A stretch of 64,000 nucleotides of DNA from Dillenia suffruticosa (lineage: Eukaryota; Streptophyta; Magnoliopsida; Dilleniales; Dilleniaceae), in the NCBI GenBank assembly GCA_033439265.1, contig JAVTVX010000016.1:16476701-16540700 (forward strand), written 5' to 3'. Below, piece by piece: positions 52,620 to 63,525 of the stretch; position 1 is the stretch's first letter, and the number at the start of each line of letters is the position of its first letter. The notes below the pieces were generated by a model. The model was not told the DNA's origin and did no database searches. It saw only the letters and a program-made list of their open reading frames with translations. Made by a program: the position numbers and the translations under genes.

Positions 52620-54250
52620 AATACAACTATATTCTATGCAATCCTGAAGATTTTATATGTTTTAAAAATATATCACAGGTATAGGTTTTGTAAACGGATC
52701 AGCCACCATCTCTGTGTAGGCATATACTTCAACATCACCTCTCATTTTTCAATAATATCTCGAATAAAATTATACTTTGTATCTATGTTATTGATTTTTT
52801 CATGATATTTAGGATCTTTCGTGTAAATGATAGCTGATTGACTACCATGATAAATTGTCACAGCTCCACTAAATCATTTACGATCCTAAATATTATGAAA
52901 ATATTTGTAACCAAACACATTCTTGAACTTTAGAAGCACAAACTACAAACTTTGCTTCCATTATGGATAGTGATACACATGTTTGTTTCTTGCTTCTCGA
53001 GAAATAGCGTCATTATTCAGTAAGAAAATATAACCTGAGGTGGATTTACATTCATCTAAATCCCTACCCCAATAGCATATGTTTATCCACTCAATAACAA
53101 ATCATTTCCTTATAACAAAGGTAAAAATCTGCAGTTCCTTTCAGGTATCATAGAATCCTCTTTACAGTGGTCCAGTGACTCTGATCTAGATTGGATTGAT
53201 ACCTAATGACCAAACCCATGGTATAACAGATGTCGGGATGAGTACATATCATAATATACATCAAACTCCCAACAGTGATAGCATACGGTACTTTTCACAT
53301 ATCGTGTTTTTCTTCAATAGTTTTTGGACACATCACTTGGCTTAAACTTTTGCCCTTAGCTACAGGAGTATCAATAGTTTACAGTTGTCCATCTTAAATC
53401 GTTCAAGAATCCTTTTAATATACAATTCTTGAGATAAAGCTAATAATCTTTTGGAACGATCTCTGTGGACTCAATATATTCTCTCCCTCATCCATGACCT
53501 TCATCTCAAAATTTGATGATAAGTAACTTTTGATATTCAAGACATACTCCATATCATTTGCGGTTAACAATATGTCGTTAACATACAGAGATAGAATTAC
53601 AAACTTATTATTGGACTTCTTCACATAAACACAATGGTCTTCATCTATCATCACGAAGTCATAAAAGATTACAGGTTTGTGAAATCTCAAATACCATTAT
53701 CTTGAAGACTATTTAAGATCATAAATTGATCTATTCAATTTACAAACTTTGTTTTCTTGGTTTTCAATTATGAAACCTACTAGTTATTTCATGTAGATTT
53801 CTTCTTTATATTCTCCATTGAGAAATGCAGTCTTCACATCCATCTGATATAATTCTAAATCTAAATTGGCTACAATAGCCAATAATAGGTGAATAGAGAC
53901 AAATCTCATTACCGGTAAAAAAGTTTCTTTATAATCAATACTCTTTTATTGGGTACAACTTTTTGCCATCAACCGATATTTATACCTCTCAATTGTTCTA
54001 TCAGTCTTATGTTTAACTTTGAGAACCCATTTGCTCTCAATAGATTTGCACCCGGTAGAAGATCAATCAATTCCCAAACATGGTTGGATTCCATCGACTC
54101 TATTTCTTTCTCCATTGCTTTTACTCACTCATTCTTACCAGGACAAGACAAAGTCTCATTCACATTCTTAGAGTCATCCTCGTCCTGTAGAGAAATGATA
54201 GAAGCGTGTCCTTCAATTTCTTAATAACGTTTGCATACACATTTCCTAGT
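52620..54250 (-). pseudogene. Copia-2 reverse transcriptase and RNase H
   Basis: Minus-strand reverse transcriptase blocks: IDEDHCVYVKKSNNKFVILS, then LYVNDILLTANDMEYVLNIK with the copia polymerase box YVND in place of YVDD, then LSSNFEMKVMDEGE. RNase H lies lower, ending YHGSQSAIIYTKDPKYHEK and IDTKYNFIRDIIEK (52880-52760) plus a WWLIRLQNLYL-like tail, equal to the usual HIDTRYHFIRE and KPL motifs. Many stops lie between the blocks. The altered catalytic box and stops make the enzyme dead. Confidence 0.88.
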
Positions 54251-54256
54251 ACTTTT

Positions 54257-55243
54257 CTAAATCGATAATTTGGTTAGATCATTAGAATTTGAATCGCTCC
54301 CTCTGGAATCATTTAGGGATTCAATTTCTCGTGGTTCCCTTGATCTGTTTTGTACATATCCATCATTTGAATTATTTAATTCAAACAAAGGCTCTCCTTT
54401 CACTATTTCACCTTTGCTAGGAAAATCATCTTTCAGAAATGTTATATTTTGAGATTCAATTTCCATTCCAGTACCATCATCGTATTCACCGATGAATACA
54501 TAACCTTTTAACTGGTCAGAGTATTTAATAAAGATATACTTCTTTCCTTAGGGACCAAACTTTCCAAACTTATTGGAAGAGTCATGAATATAGGCTACCG
54601 AACCTCAAGATCTAAGACCATTTAGACTCAGTATTCTACCGGTCCAAAATTCATACGGCATAGTTGGTACTGATTTTGAATGCACCCTATTCAAAATATA
54701 GTTTGCAGTGAACAATGCATCTCCCTAAAAGAAAATGGGTAAGTTAGCTTGCACCATCATAGATCTCATCATACCCAGCAATGTTCTATTCCTCCTCTTA
54801 GCAATACCATTCTATTGAGATATATGTGAAATAGTCAATTATCCAATAATTCCTTTTTTATTACATAAATCCTTAAATTGATTTGATAGATATTCACGTT
54901 CTCGATTTTTTTTCAAGGCTTTAATTATTTTGTCCATTTGATTCTCCGTTTCGTTTATACAATGTCTAAATTACTCAAGTGTTTCAGATTTTTGAGAAAT
55001 CAAATCGATATAATCAAATCGCATGAAATTATCTATGAATGAAATGAAATACGACACTTCATGTTGAGTCTTCATATTCATTAGATCACAAATATCAGAG
55101 TGAACCAATTGTAATAGAAATTCAGCTCTTATGGTCTTTCCAAATACTTTTTGGATCATCTTCTTAGTAAGACAATATTTACAATTCAGTAAATTAATTT
55201 TACCAAGCGAACCCAATAGTCTTGTTTTCATAAGTCGATTCAT
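54257..55243 (-). pseudogene. Copia-2 integrase
   Basis: The pre-integrase finger region is at the right (MNRLMKTRLLGSLGKINLLN with CKYCLTKKM). The core opens with LQLVHSDICDLMNMKTQHE and YFISFIDNFMRFDYIDL, the first catalytic aspartate region. Further left the QMDKIIKALKK-like region and the C-terminal KKYIFIKYSDQLKGYVFIG block (near 54570-54480) follow, then a linker with FLKDDFPSKGEIVKGEPLF. Frames change several times. The order relative to reverse transcriptase is diagnostic of Ty1/copia. Confidence 0.87.
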
Positions 55244-55559
55244 CCTGTCCTACCTAATGTGACCAAGTTTAGCATGTCATACTTTGTCATCAATATTAAT
55301 ATCACTAGAAGAACAAATATTTAATAAAATATAATGATCAACATAACAGTTAAATATTTGTTTATCACAATCCAAAGTAAGAAAGTCATTCATGAGATGT
55401 CCAATACCATAAAACACATCACTATAATAGATACAGATCCTATCATGAGAAAAGTTTAAATCATAATCTAGTCTAAGAAAAACAACAATAGAGACTAAAT
55501 TTTATCAAATCTCTAGTGCATAGAGAATATCATGTAAGATTAAGATTTGGTCACTTGGT

Positions 55560-56608
55560 AACTCTAGTTTGCAAGTACCAATCCCTTTAACTTTTATTCT
55601 TGTATTATTCCCAACATATATCTATCTTGTTCCGAGAAGAACTTGACAAAAATTCACAAACGCTTCCCGATCTTTTGTCACATGGTCTCTTGTTCCTGAG
55701 TCTATAATCCACACAGGATAAGATCAAGAAAGTAAAACAATAATAGATACAGTTATAACACTTGGAGAAGTGTTCGGCTCGGGGTATTCTTGATTGAAAT
55801 AACCAAGAGCTTTACAATTGTAATATTTTAGTTTGCTTTTGTCTTTCTTCTTCCAAAACCGTTTATGCTTGTTCTTGCGGTTGAAATTGTTTTTTTTAAA
55901 CCCTTCTTTAGTTTCCTTCCCTTTCCTGTCTTTGTTCTTATTCTTTTCATGCTTAAAGCCTGAAACTTTCTAGGAACTAGACTCAGCAACAAAGGCACCA
56001 AAAATTAACCTTGCAGCACCAAGCCGCCCAATTTCGAGTTCCACATGGCGAGCAGTATTAGAAAAAGTTTTAATGCTATGATTATGAATCAGATTGACTT
56101 TCAGGTGCTTCCACTAATCTGAAAGGGATCGGATTAAAGTCTGAACCTGCTACTCATCAGAGAAAACGTGACTTACTGATTTCAATTCCCTTATCATGTC
56201 TGACATGGTTCTCGTGTACTGTTTGATGCTATGATTAAATTTCTTTTTATATGTGTCAAACTTGATTGTCAACTGTCTCAAATGGGTCACACTAGTACTT
56301 CTATACTTCTCTCTATGGTACACCCATATATCATGAATAGTAGAGAATTGTTCACATTCGTGAATAAGATCATTTACAACAGAACTAACCAGGATGCCAC
56401 GTAAAATAGAATCTTTCTTCTTTTACGTCTGGTAAACTTCTTGATCTCTTCTTTGCTGAGCAGTGTTTCCAACTCCAAGATCTTGTATGATATGGTTGAT
56501 ACCCTTTAAGGCACCTGCTCTTCTAACATATATCATATCAACTATTATGGATTTTAATGCCATGGTCTGGGTTTTCAAAGAGAGGTAATCGTGAGTTTTC
56601 ATTCTCAT
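55560..56608 (-). pseudogene. Copia-2 gag and protease
   Basis: Minus strand from 56608: MRMKTHDYLSLKTQTMALKS, a copia gag piece, followed by a UBN2-like region in broken frames (56400-56000). A basic stretch RKNKHKRFWKKKDKSK precedes a zinc knuckle that has lost its first and last cysteines (YYNCKALGYFNQEYP). The protease begins with VWIIDSGTRDHVT, the copia-type DSG active site. Stops are frequent. Confidence 0.8.
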
Positions 56609-57035
56609 ATGATGCTTTCAATTTTGTGCTTAAAATTAATATTTATGATAAATGAACACAAGGTATAAACTCGAAATTTTACTAAGTTTCTGATCATCAT
56701 CCATGATCCAAATGTTTGATTACTACAAATTTAATTTTTAAAGCAACAAAATTCAACTGATTTTAGGTGAAAATTATTTAAATCCTTTCAATCTAAAACC
56801 TCCCACTAAAATACTTCACGTATTTATAATCATGCGAAATAAGAACACATCATTTTTATATACTTGCATACTCACATAGATATGCATCCTTTTCAAAAAT
56901 ACTAAAGACATTCTAAATGCATACATTTAAAAAAAAGTAGTGTACTAAACATGTTGATTGATCTCTACTACACATGATCATAGTACAAAACTATATAACA
57001 AAGAAAAAAAGAAAAATACATTTATTCATTACTTT
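56609..57035. other. Copia-2 leader, part next to gag
   Basis: AT-rich, no gene. It is separated from the remaining leader (58231-59690) by the CACTA-A insertion. Confidence 0.5.
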
Positions 57036-58227
57036 CACTATCAGAAAACACGGTTTCAGCGACGAAAAATTACCGACGGAAAAATATCCGTCGGTAATAG
57101 AGACGGATTTGCGACAGATTAACGTCGGATTTTTTACCAAAAGATTAGCAACAGATTAGCGACGGAAATTAGCGACGGATATATTTCCGTCGCTAAACCC
57201 TTAAAAAAATAAAAATATATATATTATAAAATTATCAGCGACGGATTACCGATGGAATTTTTAGCGACAGAAATATTCCGTCGCTAATTTTGGTCGGTGA
57301 ATTGGTGAAGGAAAAAAAATTAAAAAAATATATTTACAGCTTTTAGCAACCAATTAGAGACGGATTACCAACGGATTAGCAACGGATTTTTTTTTTTAAT
57401 TTTTTAATTTTTTTTAATTTTTTTTAATTTTTTAATTTTTTAATTTTTTATTTTTTATTTTTTATTTTATTTTTTATTTTTTATTTTTTATTTTTTTTAA
57501 TTTTATTTAATAATTCTTATTATTTTTTTTTCAAAGAGTAATATTATTTTATTTTTACAAATTTTTTATTTTTTATTTTAAGTAAGAATAAAATTATTTT
57601 ATTATTTTATAATAAATTATTTTTAATTTTTAATTTTTAAATTTTATTTAATAATTCTTATTATTTTTATTTTATTTTGCAAAGAATAATATTATTTTAT
57701 TTTTTACAATTTTTTATTATTTTATTTTAAGTAATAATAAAATTATTTTATTATTTTATAATAAATTATAATTTTATATTATTCTAATATTAATAAGAAA
57801 TAAGAAATAAAGATAATAAGTAAAAAAAGAAAGATATAATAGTAGATGATTTGTTTGGTTTAGTGGTAAGAGTGTTCACACATAAACATCAGCGCGCGGA
57901 TTCGAGTCTCAGCGATAGCGTGTGGGCGAGAGATGGTTAGTGTATTTTTTTTTTTCATAACTCAAATTAGCGACGGATCCCTGTCCGTCGCTATTTTGTT
58001 TTTTTGTTTTTTTTTTTTTTTTTCAGTTTTAGCGACGGATTTTTTTCCGTCGCTAATATGACGCTGATATTTGCGACGGAAAAAAATTCGGTCGCTAAAA
58101 ATTAGCGGGGTCACTTTTTACGACGGATTTAGCGACGGAAAAAATCCATCGCTGATGCCTTTCAGCGACGAAAAAGGACTTTCAGCGACGGATTTCTCCG
58201 TCGCTGAAAGTCCGTTTTCTAGTAGTG
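57036..58227. mobile_element. Complete non-autonomous CACTA family A element, 1192 bp
   Basis: CACTATCAGAAAAC on the left and GTTTTCTAGTAGTG on the right form terminal inverted repeats. TTT precedes (57033-57035) and follows (58228-58230), fitting the 3-bp target duplication of CACTA elements. AGCGACGGA motifs crowd both ends in direct and inverted order; the core is A/T-rich and contains a tRNA-like block at 57856-57909. No transposase is encoded. Confidence 0.93.
57856..57909 (+). other. tRNA-like A and B boxes inside CACTA-A
   Basis: TGGTTTAGTGG at 57856 fits the A-box and GATTCGAGTCT at 57899 is close to the B-box GGTTCGANTCC. The spacing is 43 bp, the same as at 34812-34865. The bases between are not obviously an anticodon arm. 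Confidence 0.5.
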
Positions 58228-58230
58228 TTT

Positions 58231-59690
58231 TATTCTTCCTCTTTCTTTTTTTCCATATACATGTGAATAACCATATTGATCATTCTTACTAAAAACCTAT
58301 TAGCGGTAGCAAATCTCCTAACAGTTTATGGTGTAGAGCCGCATAACTTTCGAGATAGTGATTTCTTCATTTTAATCCCTATTTGCTTAGTTCTTCATAT
58401 TTTAAGTAATTTTGTTCTAAAGTTGTTGAGAATGATCCGTTCATTCTCTTCTATTATCTCATTAGCCATTTTAGCCAGATCACCAAGTAGAGAAAATTCC
58501 TCGACTTTATCTCCCCCAAACGAATGACCCAAACGTAGAAGTTTAAAACGTTTTCAACTCATAGCCCTCAAGTATTGTGGCAAAGTGTGCATTGGGTTCG
58601 TCTTATAATTCATCATAATATCTAATATTGCCAAATGTTTTGAAATCCTCTTGTCTTTATGTCTCCTCCAGAGAATGACAAGAGTACGTTCGATTCTCGA
58701 TATATCCTTAAAAGGGGATAATCATCAAATTGGTTACGAAATCAATCATTCAATGTTTTAAATACCGTTTCTAATGATTATACTCAATCATTCGATCAAT
58801 TTATGTTCAAAAACAAAATTTTCATACATAAATCAACGAGTACAAAATCAAGTAGCTATTGAAAATTTTAATTTAGGTAGCAAACTATTACAAAATAATT
58901 TTTTTAACATATGAAAAAAATTTCAGAAATTTTTGAAATTGAAAATTAATTTTTCTTCAATTTTTAAAGAAATTTTCAATTTAAAATCAATAAAAAATAT
59001 TTTTCATCTCAAAAAATTAAGGACAAAAATATAGAAAAATCCACAAAATTCTGAAAATAATTTCTGTAAAAGTTCATGCCAAAAAGCATGTTTCATGTCA
59101 CCACCTTCCCAGTGGTTCCAGTTTCCCAGATTTCGATTATTCTCCCCATTTTTGGTGTCTGTGATTCCAATGATGGTCTTATTTTTTGGTTCAGACACCT
59201 AGAAACTAGTGTTTAGGTTTCACACATGCATGGCTGAGAGTGGTTTTGATATCTGATCACTGTTCATCATCTTCTTCATGCAAAAAAATTCTGCATTTCG
59301 ACCCTAAATTCTCTAAGTCATATCTCCTTCATTTCTAAACCATTTTGCACGTTTTTATATGGATGAAAATAGTTGTTAACAATAAATCTAATCATATAAA
59401 TATTAAATCAGAAACACACTGTGCAAGAAGATATAAGCATATCAAGTTTCGACTAGGGTTTCATATTTCTCTAAAAATATTAGACGTGCATGTATAATTT
59501 TTTGCAGAATTATTCCTAATATCATGGGTATTCATATATTTAAAATTTTAGAGCTTTTCATTGAGTATCATAGATGTTACCATTAACAATTTTCTCCAAA
59601 AAATGTACTCATATTGCTCTAATTTTTAATTTTAATACAACCCATATTATTTACTAACATTAAGAAAAAAAATAGGAAACAATCATTGTA
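58231..59690. other. Copia-2 leader, part next to the 5' LTR
   Basis: About 1.46 kb, AT-rich, between the CACTA insertion and the PBS. One minus-strand frame near 58530-58400 reads DKVEEFSLLGDLAKMANEII but is short and unassigned. No gene is claimed. Confidence 0.45.
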
Positions 59691-59691
59691 T

Positions 59692-59703
59692 GCTCTGGTA
59701 CCC
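59692..59703 (-). other. Primer binding site of Copia-2
   Basis: GCTCTGGTACCC on the plus strand; two changes from the complement of TGGTATCAGAGC. It lies one base from the 5' LTR. Confidence 0.85.
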
Positions 59704-59704
59704 G

Positions 59705-60152
59705 TGATAATATTTTCTAATAATCAAACATGATTTTTCATGCTTAAAAAATAAAAATGTCATAAAATTAATCCCAAAATCTAGGGTTGAATCGCTAACC
59801 ACTTTTTGATGCGCAGGTCTAAAAGCAGTCATGTACGGATCTGCCTTTGATTTCCACGATTCAAGAGCCTTTAGTGTGATATATGATTTTGGTCTTTGAA
59901 ACCCTCAATAATGGAAGCTTTTCTTGTTTTCAATGAAGGAGTAATAGAACCATTCCTACGTTCCTTTGATTTTTTTGTTAATAAAAGGATAACTTCCTTT
60001 TTTCAAAAATTCAAATCAAAGAGGGGAGTTGTGGGTTAGTTTTTACACCAAAAACTACTCCCCCCTCTTGTTCCTTATCATTTCAAAATTGAATGTAAAA
60101 TGGTATTGGGTCGGGTCAAACCCACGTAGCAACCTGGCATCCATTTCCAACA
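59705..60152 (-). repeat. 5' LTR of Copia-2
   Basis: TGATAATATTTTCTAATAA to TTTCCAACA, 448 bp, equal in length to the other LTR. Confidence 0.92.
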
Positions 60153-61052
60153 ATATATTATGTAGATGCAACAAAAAATATAGAATATCACGGATATGGC
60201 AGCGACGATATTTCATAACAAAATTTGAAATTTTAGTACTTGCAAATGTGTGCTTGGATTCCCCAAGCTGACGGCATTTACTCAAGTCTTGTGTCGAATT
60301 AACTCACAAGCACTATCTAATATGCATCAATGGAAACCTCATTTCATCTTCAATTTCATGTTTTCTAGCCGAAATTCACATTATCGTGATACCTCTGCCA
60401 TTGTTGTTGTCGATGAGCTTTCAAACTTTCATATTAGAGCTAGTTTATAATAAATTTTTATCCCCAAGTTTGATTATAACATTAAAAATTGTTTTCAAAC
60501 TACAAACTGCCTCAATCTCAGTTTTTTCTCTCGGTTTCCATTCTTCCACCGTGTTTTCCGAATTGTGGATCATGATACTCTACCATTTATTAAATTTTAA
60601 ATTCAGCACAATGCCTGGTACACTTTTTATCTACTTCCTCTCTCTGGATATTTTTCTAGAGGGGGGAAAAACAAAGGAAGAGAAAATCTGTTTTGCCAAG
60701 AAAATAGAACATAAATATTTTTGGGTGAAAATATAGGTGTAAATAGAATTTTAATATATTTTAATGTTTGGCTGTGCCTTCACTTCATTCCCAGCTGTTT
60801 ATGGTGTTAAATATAGATCCTTATGGAGCCAAGGATTGATTTCTCAAGTTAAGATATGAAAAAATCTTTACGGCACTATAAGGTATTAAAATACTATATA
60901 AATAACTAAATATAATAGATATTTAAATTGTATTTTCATTCAAAAATATCTAGATTTCCACCTTTAAATTGAGAGAATTTATCTTTGCTCTAGGAAAGTT
61001 ATCAAGTCCCCGTTGATACTAGGAAGCGTAAGTGGATATTTGGAGTTTATAG
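60153..61052. repeat. Copy C of the kinase upstream sequence, right part
   Basis: 60190-60655 matches copy A to its end and 60570-61047 matches copy B, so copy C keeps in one piece what is split around the kinase. It stops at 61052 where a CACTA-B terminus begins, about 200 bp short of where a kinase start codon would be expected. Confidence 0.85.
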
Positions 61053-61199
61053 CACTACAAAATTAGAGCATTGAGATGACGGTCAAAAACCATCTGCATA
61101 ACTCATCAAATCCGTCAGCAATACTTTCTCCAACAGAATCACATTTAGTTGGGTATACACCAGTCGGGATAGATATATCGTGACGCTATGGGCTACTAT

Positions 61200-62580
61200 T
61201 AGAGCATGTCACATATGTATACTGACGGAAGGATAGAGTTGGTAAAACTAATGATATATCGTCAGTTATCATGTATTATCAGATGGTAAAACTTGTGATG
61301 GTTACCATGTGTTACCATATGTTACTATCTTTATTTTCGGTTGCTATTGAGATAGAAAATATTAGAAAATGTTGACGGCTAGAAATGAGTTAGAAAATTG
61401 TACCAAATATTGACGGTTACTATTGAGTTACAAAATTATACAAATTGTCAATGGTAGAAAAGTGTTAGTAAAATTAGTGGTTTGTATAGTCATTTATCAT
61501 GCGTTAGGAGATGTTACTACTCATCATCGGTTACCATTGAGTTACAAAATATTACAAAATGTTGACGATAGAAAAGTGTTAGTAAAATTAGTGTTGTATG
61601 ATCGATTACTATTGAGTTACAAAATTGTGTAATATATGAACAGCAGAAAAGTGTTACAAGACGTTACTAATTTTTATCATCGATTACTGTTGAGTGACAA
61701 AATGTCACAACATATTGACATTAGAAAATATTAGTAGAATTAGTGACTTCACCGTCAATTACTATGTGTTACCATATGTTACCCTGTGTTACAATCACCA
61801 TGTGTTATCACATGATACAAAATGTTGACGGTGCAAAATGTTAGTAAAATTTGTGGTTTTATGGTCGGTTACTATGTGTTACCATATATTACTAGCATTA
61901 ACATCGATTACTATTGAGATAGAAAATGTTAGAAAATATTGACACTTACCAATGAGTTACAAAATTGTACTAAATATTGACGGTTACCATTCAGTAATGA
62001 AATTATACATAATGTCTACGGTAAAAAAGTGTCAGTCAAATTGATGGTTTTATAATACTTATCATGTGTTAGGAGATCTTACTACTTCATCATCGGTTAC
62101 CACTGAGTTATAAAATGGTTGTTGACGGTAGAACAGTGTTAGTAAAATTTTTGATTTTAACGTCGGTTGTTATTAAATTACAAAATATTTTAAAATATTG
62201 ACGACAGAAAAGTGTTGGTAAAATTAGTTTTTTATGATCGGTTACTATTGAGTTAGAAAATGGTGCCAAATATTGACGGGTGAAAAGTGCTACGAAACGT
62301 AATTAGCGTTGAGTGACAAAATACAGTTACTATGTGTTACTTTGTGTTACCATACTATGTGTTACTACTTTTATGATAGGCTATTGTTAGGATAAGTTAC
62401 TGATTTTAGTATCGCTTACCATATGTTATTGGATGTTGCTACTTTAATTGTCGGGTTACGATTGAATTGGGAAATATTATTGATCTATCATCAGTTACCA
62501 TATGTTATAAAATGTTACTACTTTCATCGTCGGTTACCGTCGCTTACCGTGTCTTACTATGTGTTACTATGGGTTACTGG
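61200..62580. repeat. Subterminal repeat zone of the second CACTA-B
   Basis: Many copies of TTGACGGTAGAAAAGTGTTA and GTTACTATTGAGTTACAAAA in irregular tandem order. No gene. Confidence 0.85.
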
Positions 62581-63410
62581 AATTACTTCATGGACGGACG
62601 CAAGAAGGGCTCAGACGGGCGCAAGAAGAGCTCAAGCATACGCTTCACAGGGGCCCGTGCATGCATGTTGGGCGTAAGAAAATACTATGCGTAAGAAAAT
62701 AAATACACATTGTTTATTATCAAATTAAATAATGTAATGATATAAAATTAGTCATCACCACCACATGATTTAAGTGTGTATAAAAGAATTATAAAAATAT
62801 TATAAATTTAAACAGAATTGTATTAACATACCAAGATTGAGCAGTACATTACATTGAGTAATAGATATAAGACCAAGAGGAAAGAAAGATTCTTGTTCCA
62901 CAATAACATGTCTGTCTTGTACTAATAGTAAGAGGATAAAACAAAAATGAAACAAAAAATATCTCTTGGGGAAACCCAAAATGAAACAAAAAAAGTTCAT
63001 TCCATTACAAAAAATATTACCATTACAATTTGGAGGTCACAATCCCACCATATTTCCAAAACTAAGCAAAGCAGTGAGCAACAATTTTATGTCAAAATTT
63101 CCTCTTGTTAATAAAAAAATGAATAAAAAATGAAGTTAATACAATCATGTAGTAACATTATAAAGAATATAAAGAATGGTTACAAAAGAAAATATTACCC
63201 GTGGGATTAACTTGGGCCGCTTCATTCTTCATGGCAGCATACGTTGTTGTGATTTAATTCGTTCATTTCAACCAGCATACGTTGTCCTTTTTCTAAGTCC
63301 CAAATATCTTGACAACGTGTTAGATCTCTACATTTCTTCACAACTACTAAAAAAATAAACATGAGTTGTCAGTTGATACCATGATAATGTCAAATCTCAA
63401 ATTAAAATAA
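62581..63410. other. Internal part of the second CACTA-B; no gene recognised
   Basis: A GC-richer patch at 62590-62690 contains two ACGGRCGCAAGAAGRGCTCA units. The remainder is AT-rich. The exons 2 to 6 of the tnpA-like gene expected here are absent, so an internal deletion is likely. Confidence 0.5.
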
Positions 63411-63525
63411 TACATCGGGTAACATTTTCGCAAGATTGGGTTTCTTCATATTGAACTTGCCGTTGGGATTGTTGTGATTCTTCATGCTGAGTAACAATAT
63501 TCATCCGGCGTTTAGTTCGTCCCAT
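63411..63525 (-). pseudogene. tnpA-like first exon of the second CACTA-B
   Basis: ATG at 63525 gives MGRTKRRMNIVTQHEE followed by a Gln/Glu/Ser-rich tail (QQSQRQVQYEETQSCEN). It is collinear with exon 1 of the first element (MGRNK*IMAIVTDHKE, then EEQVESEESQSSQ). Codon 6 is arginine here, whereas the first element has a stop. The later exons are missing, so no full protein can be made from this copy as seen. Confidence 0.7.

Larger units (their letters stand above)
51095..60152 (-). mobile_element. Copia-2: complete-length Ty1/copia element, minus strand
   Basis: Both LTRs are 448 bp (51095-51542 and 59705-60152) and about 90% alike by eye. A tRNA-Met-type PBS, GCTCTGGTACCC on the plus strand, lies next to the right LTR. 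The flanks are AAATA and ATATA, a target duplication with one change. Gag, protease, integrase, reverse transcriptase and RNase H are in copia order but full of stops. It is inserted into copy C and contains a complete CACTA-A element at 57036-58227. Confidence 0.9.

Noticed and set aside
54257-54466. Independent small gene on either strand
   Set aside because: It is the integrase-RT linker of Copia-2 and its antisense shadow.
57850-57915. A true tRNA gene
   Set aside because: A and B boxes are suggestive but no acceptor stem or anticodon arm is apparent, and it lies inside a transposon.
62800-63000. Hydrophobic 66-codon minus-strand frame
   Set aside because: AT-rich sequence inside a CACTA element; hydrophobicity follows from T-rich codons and no family is recognised.
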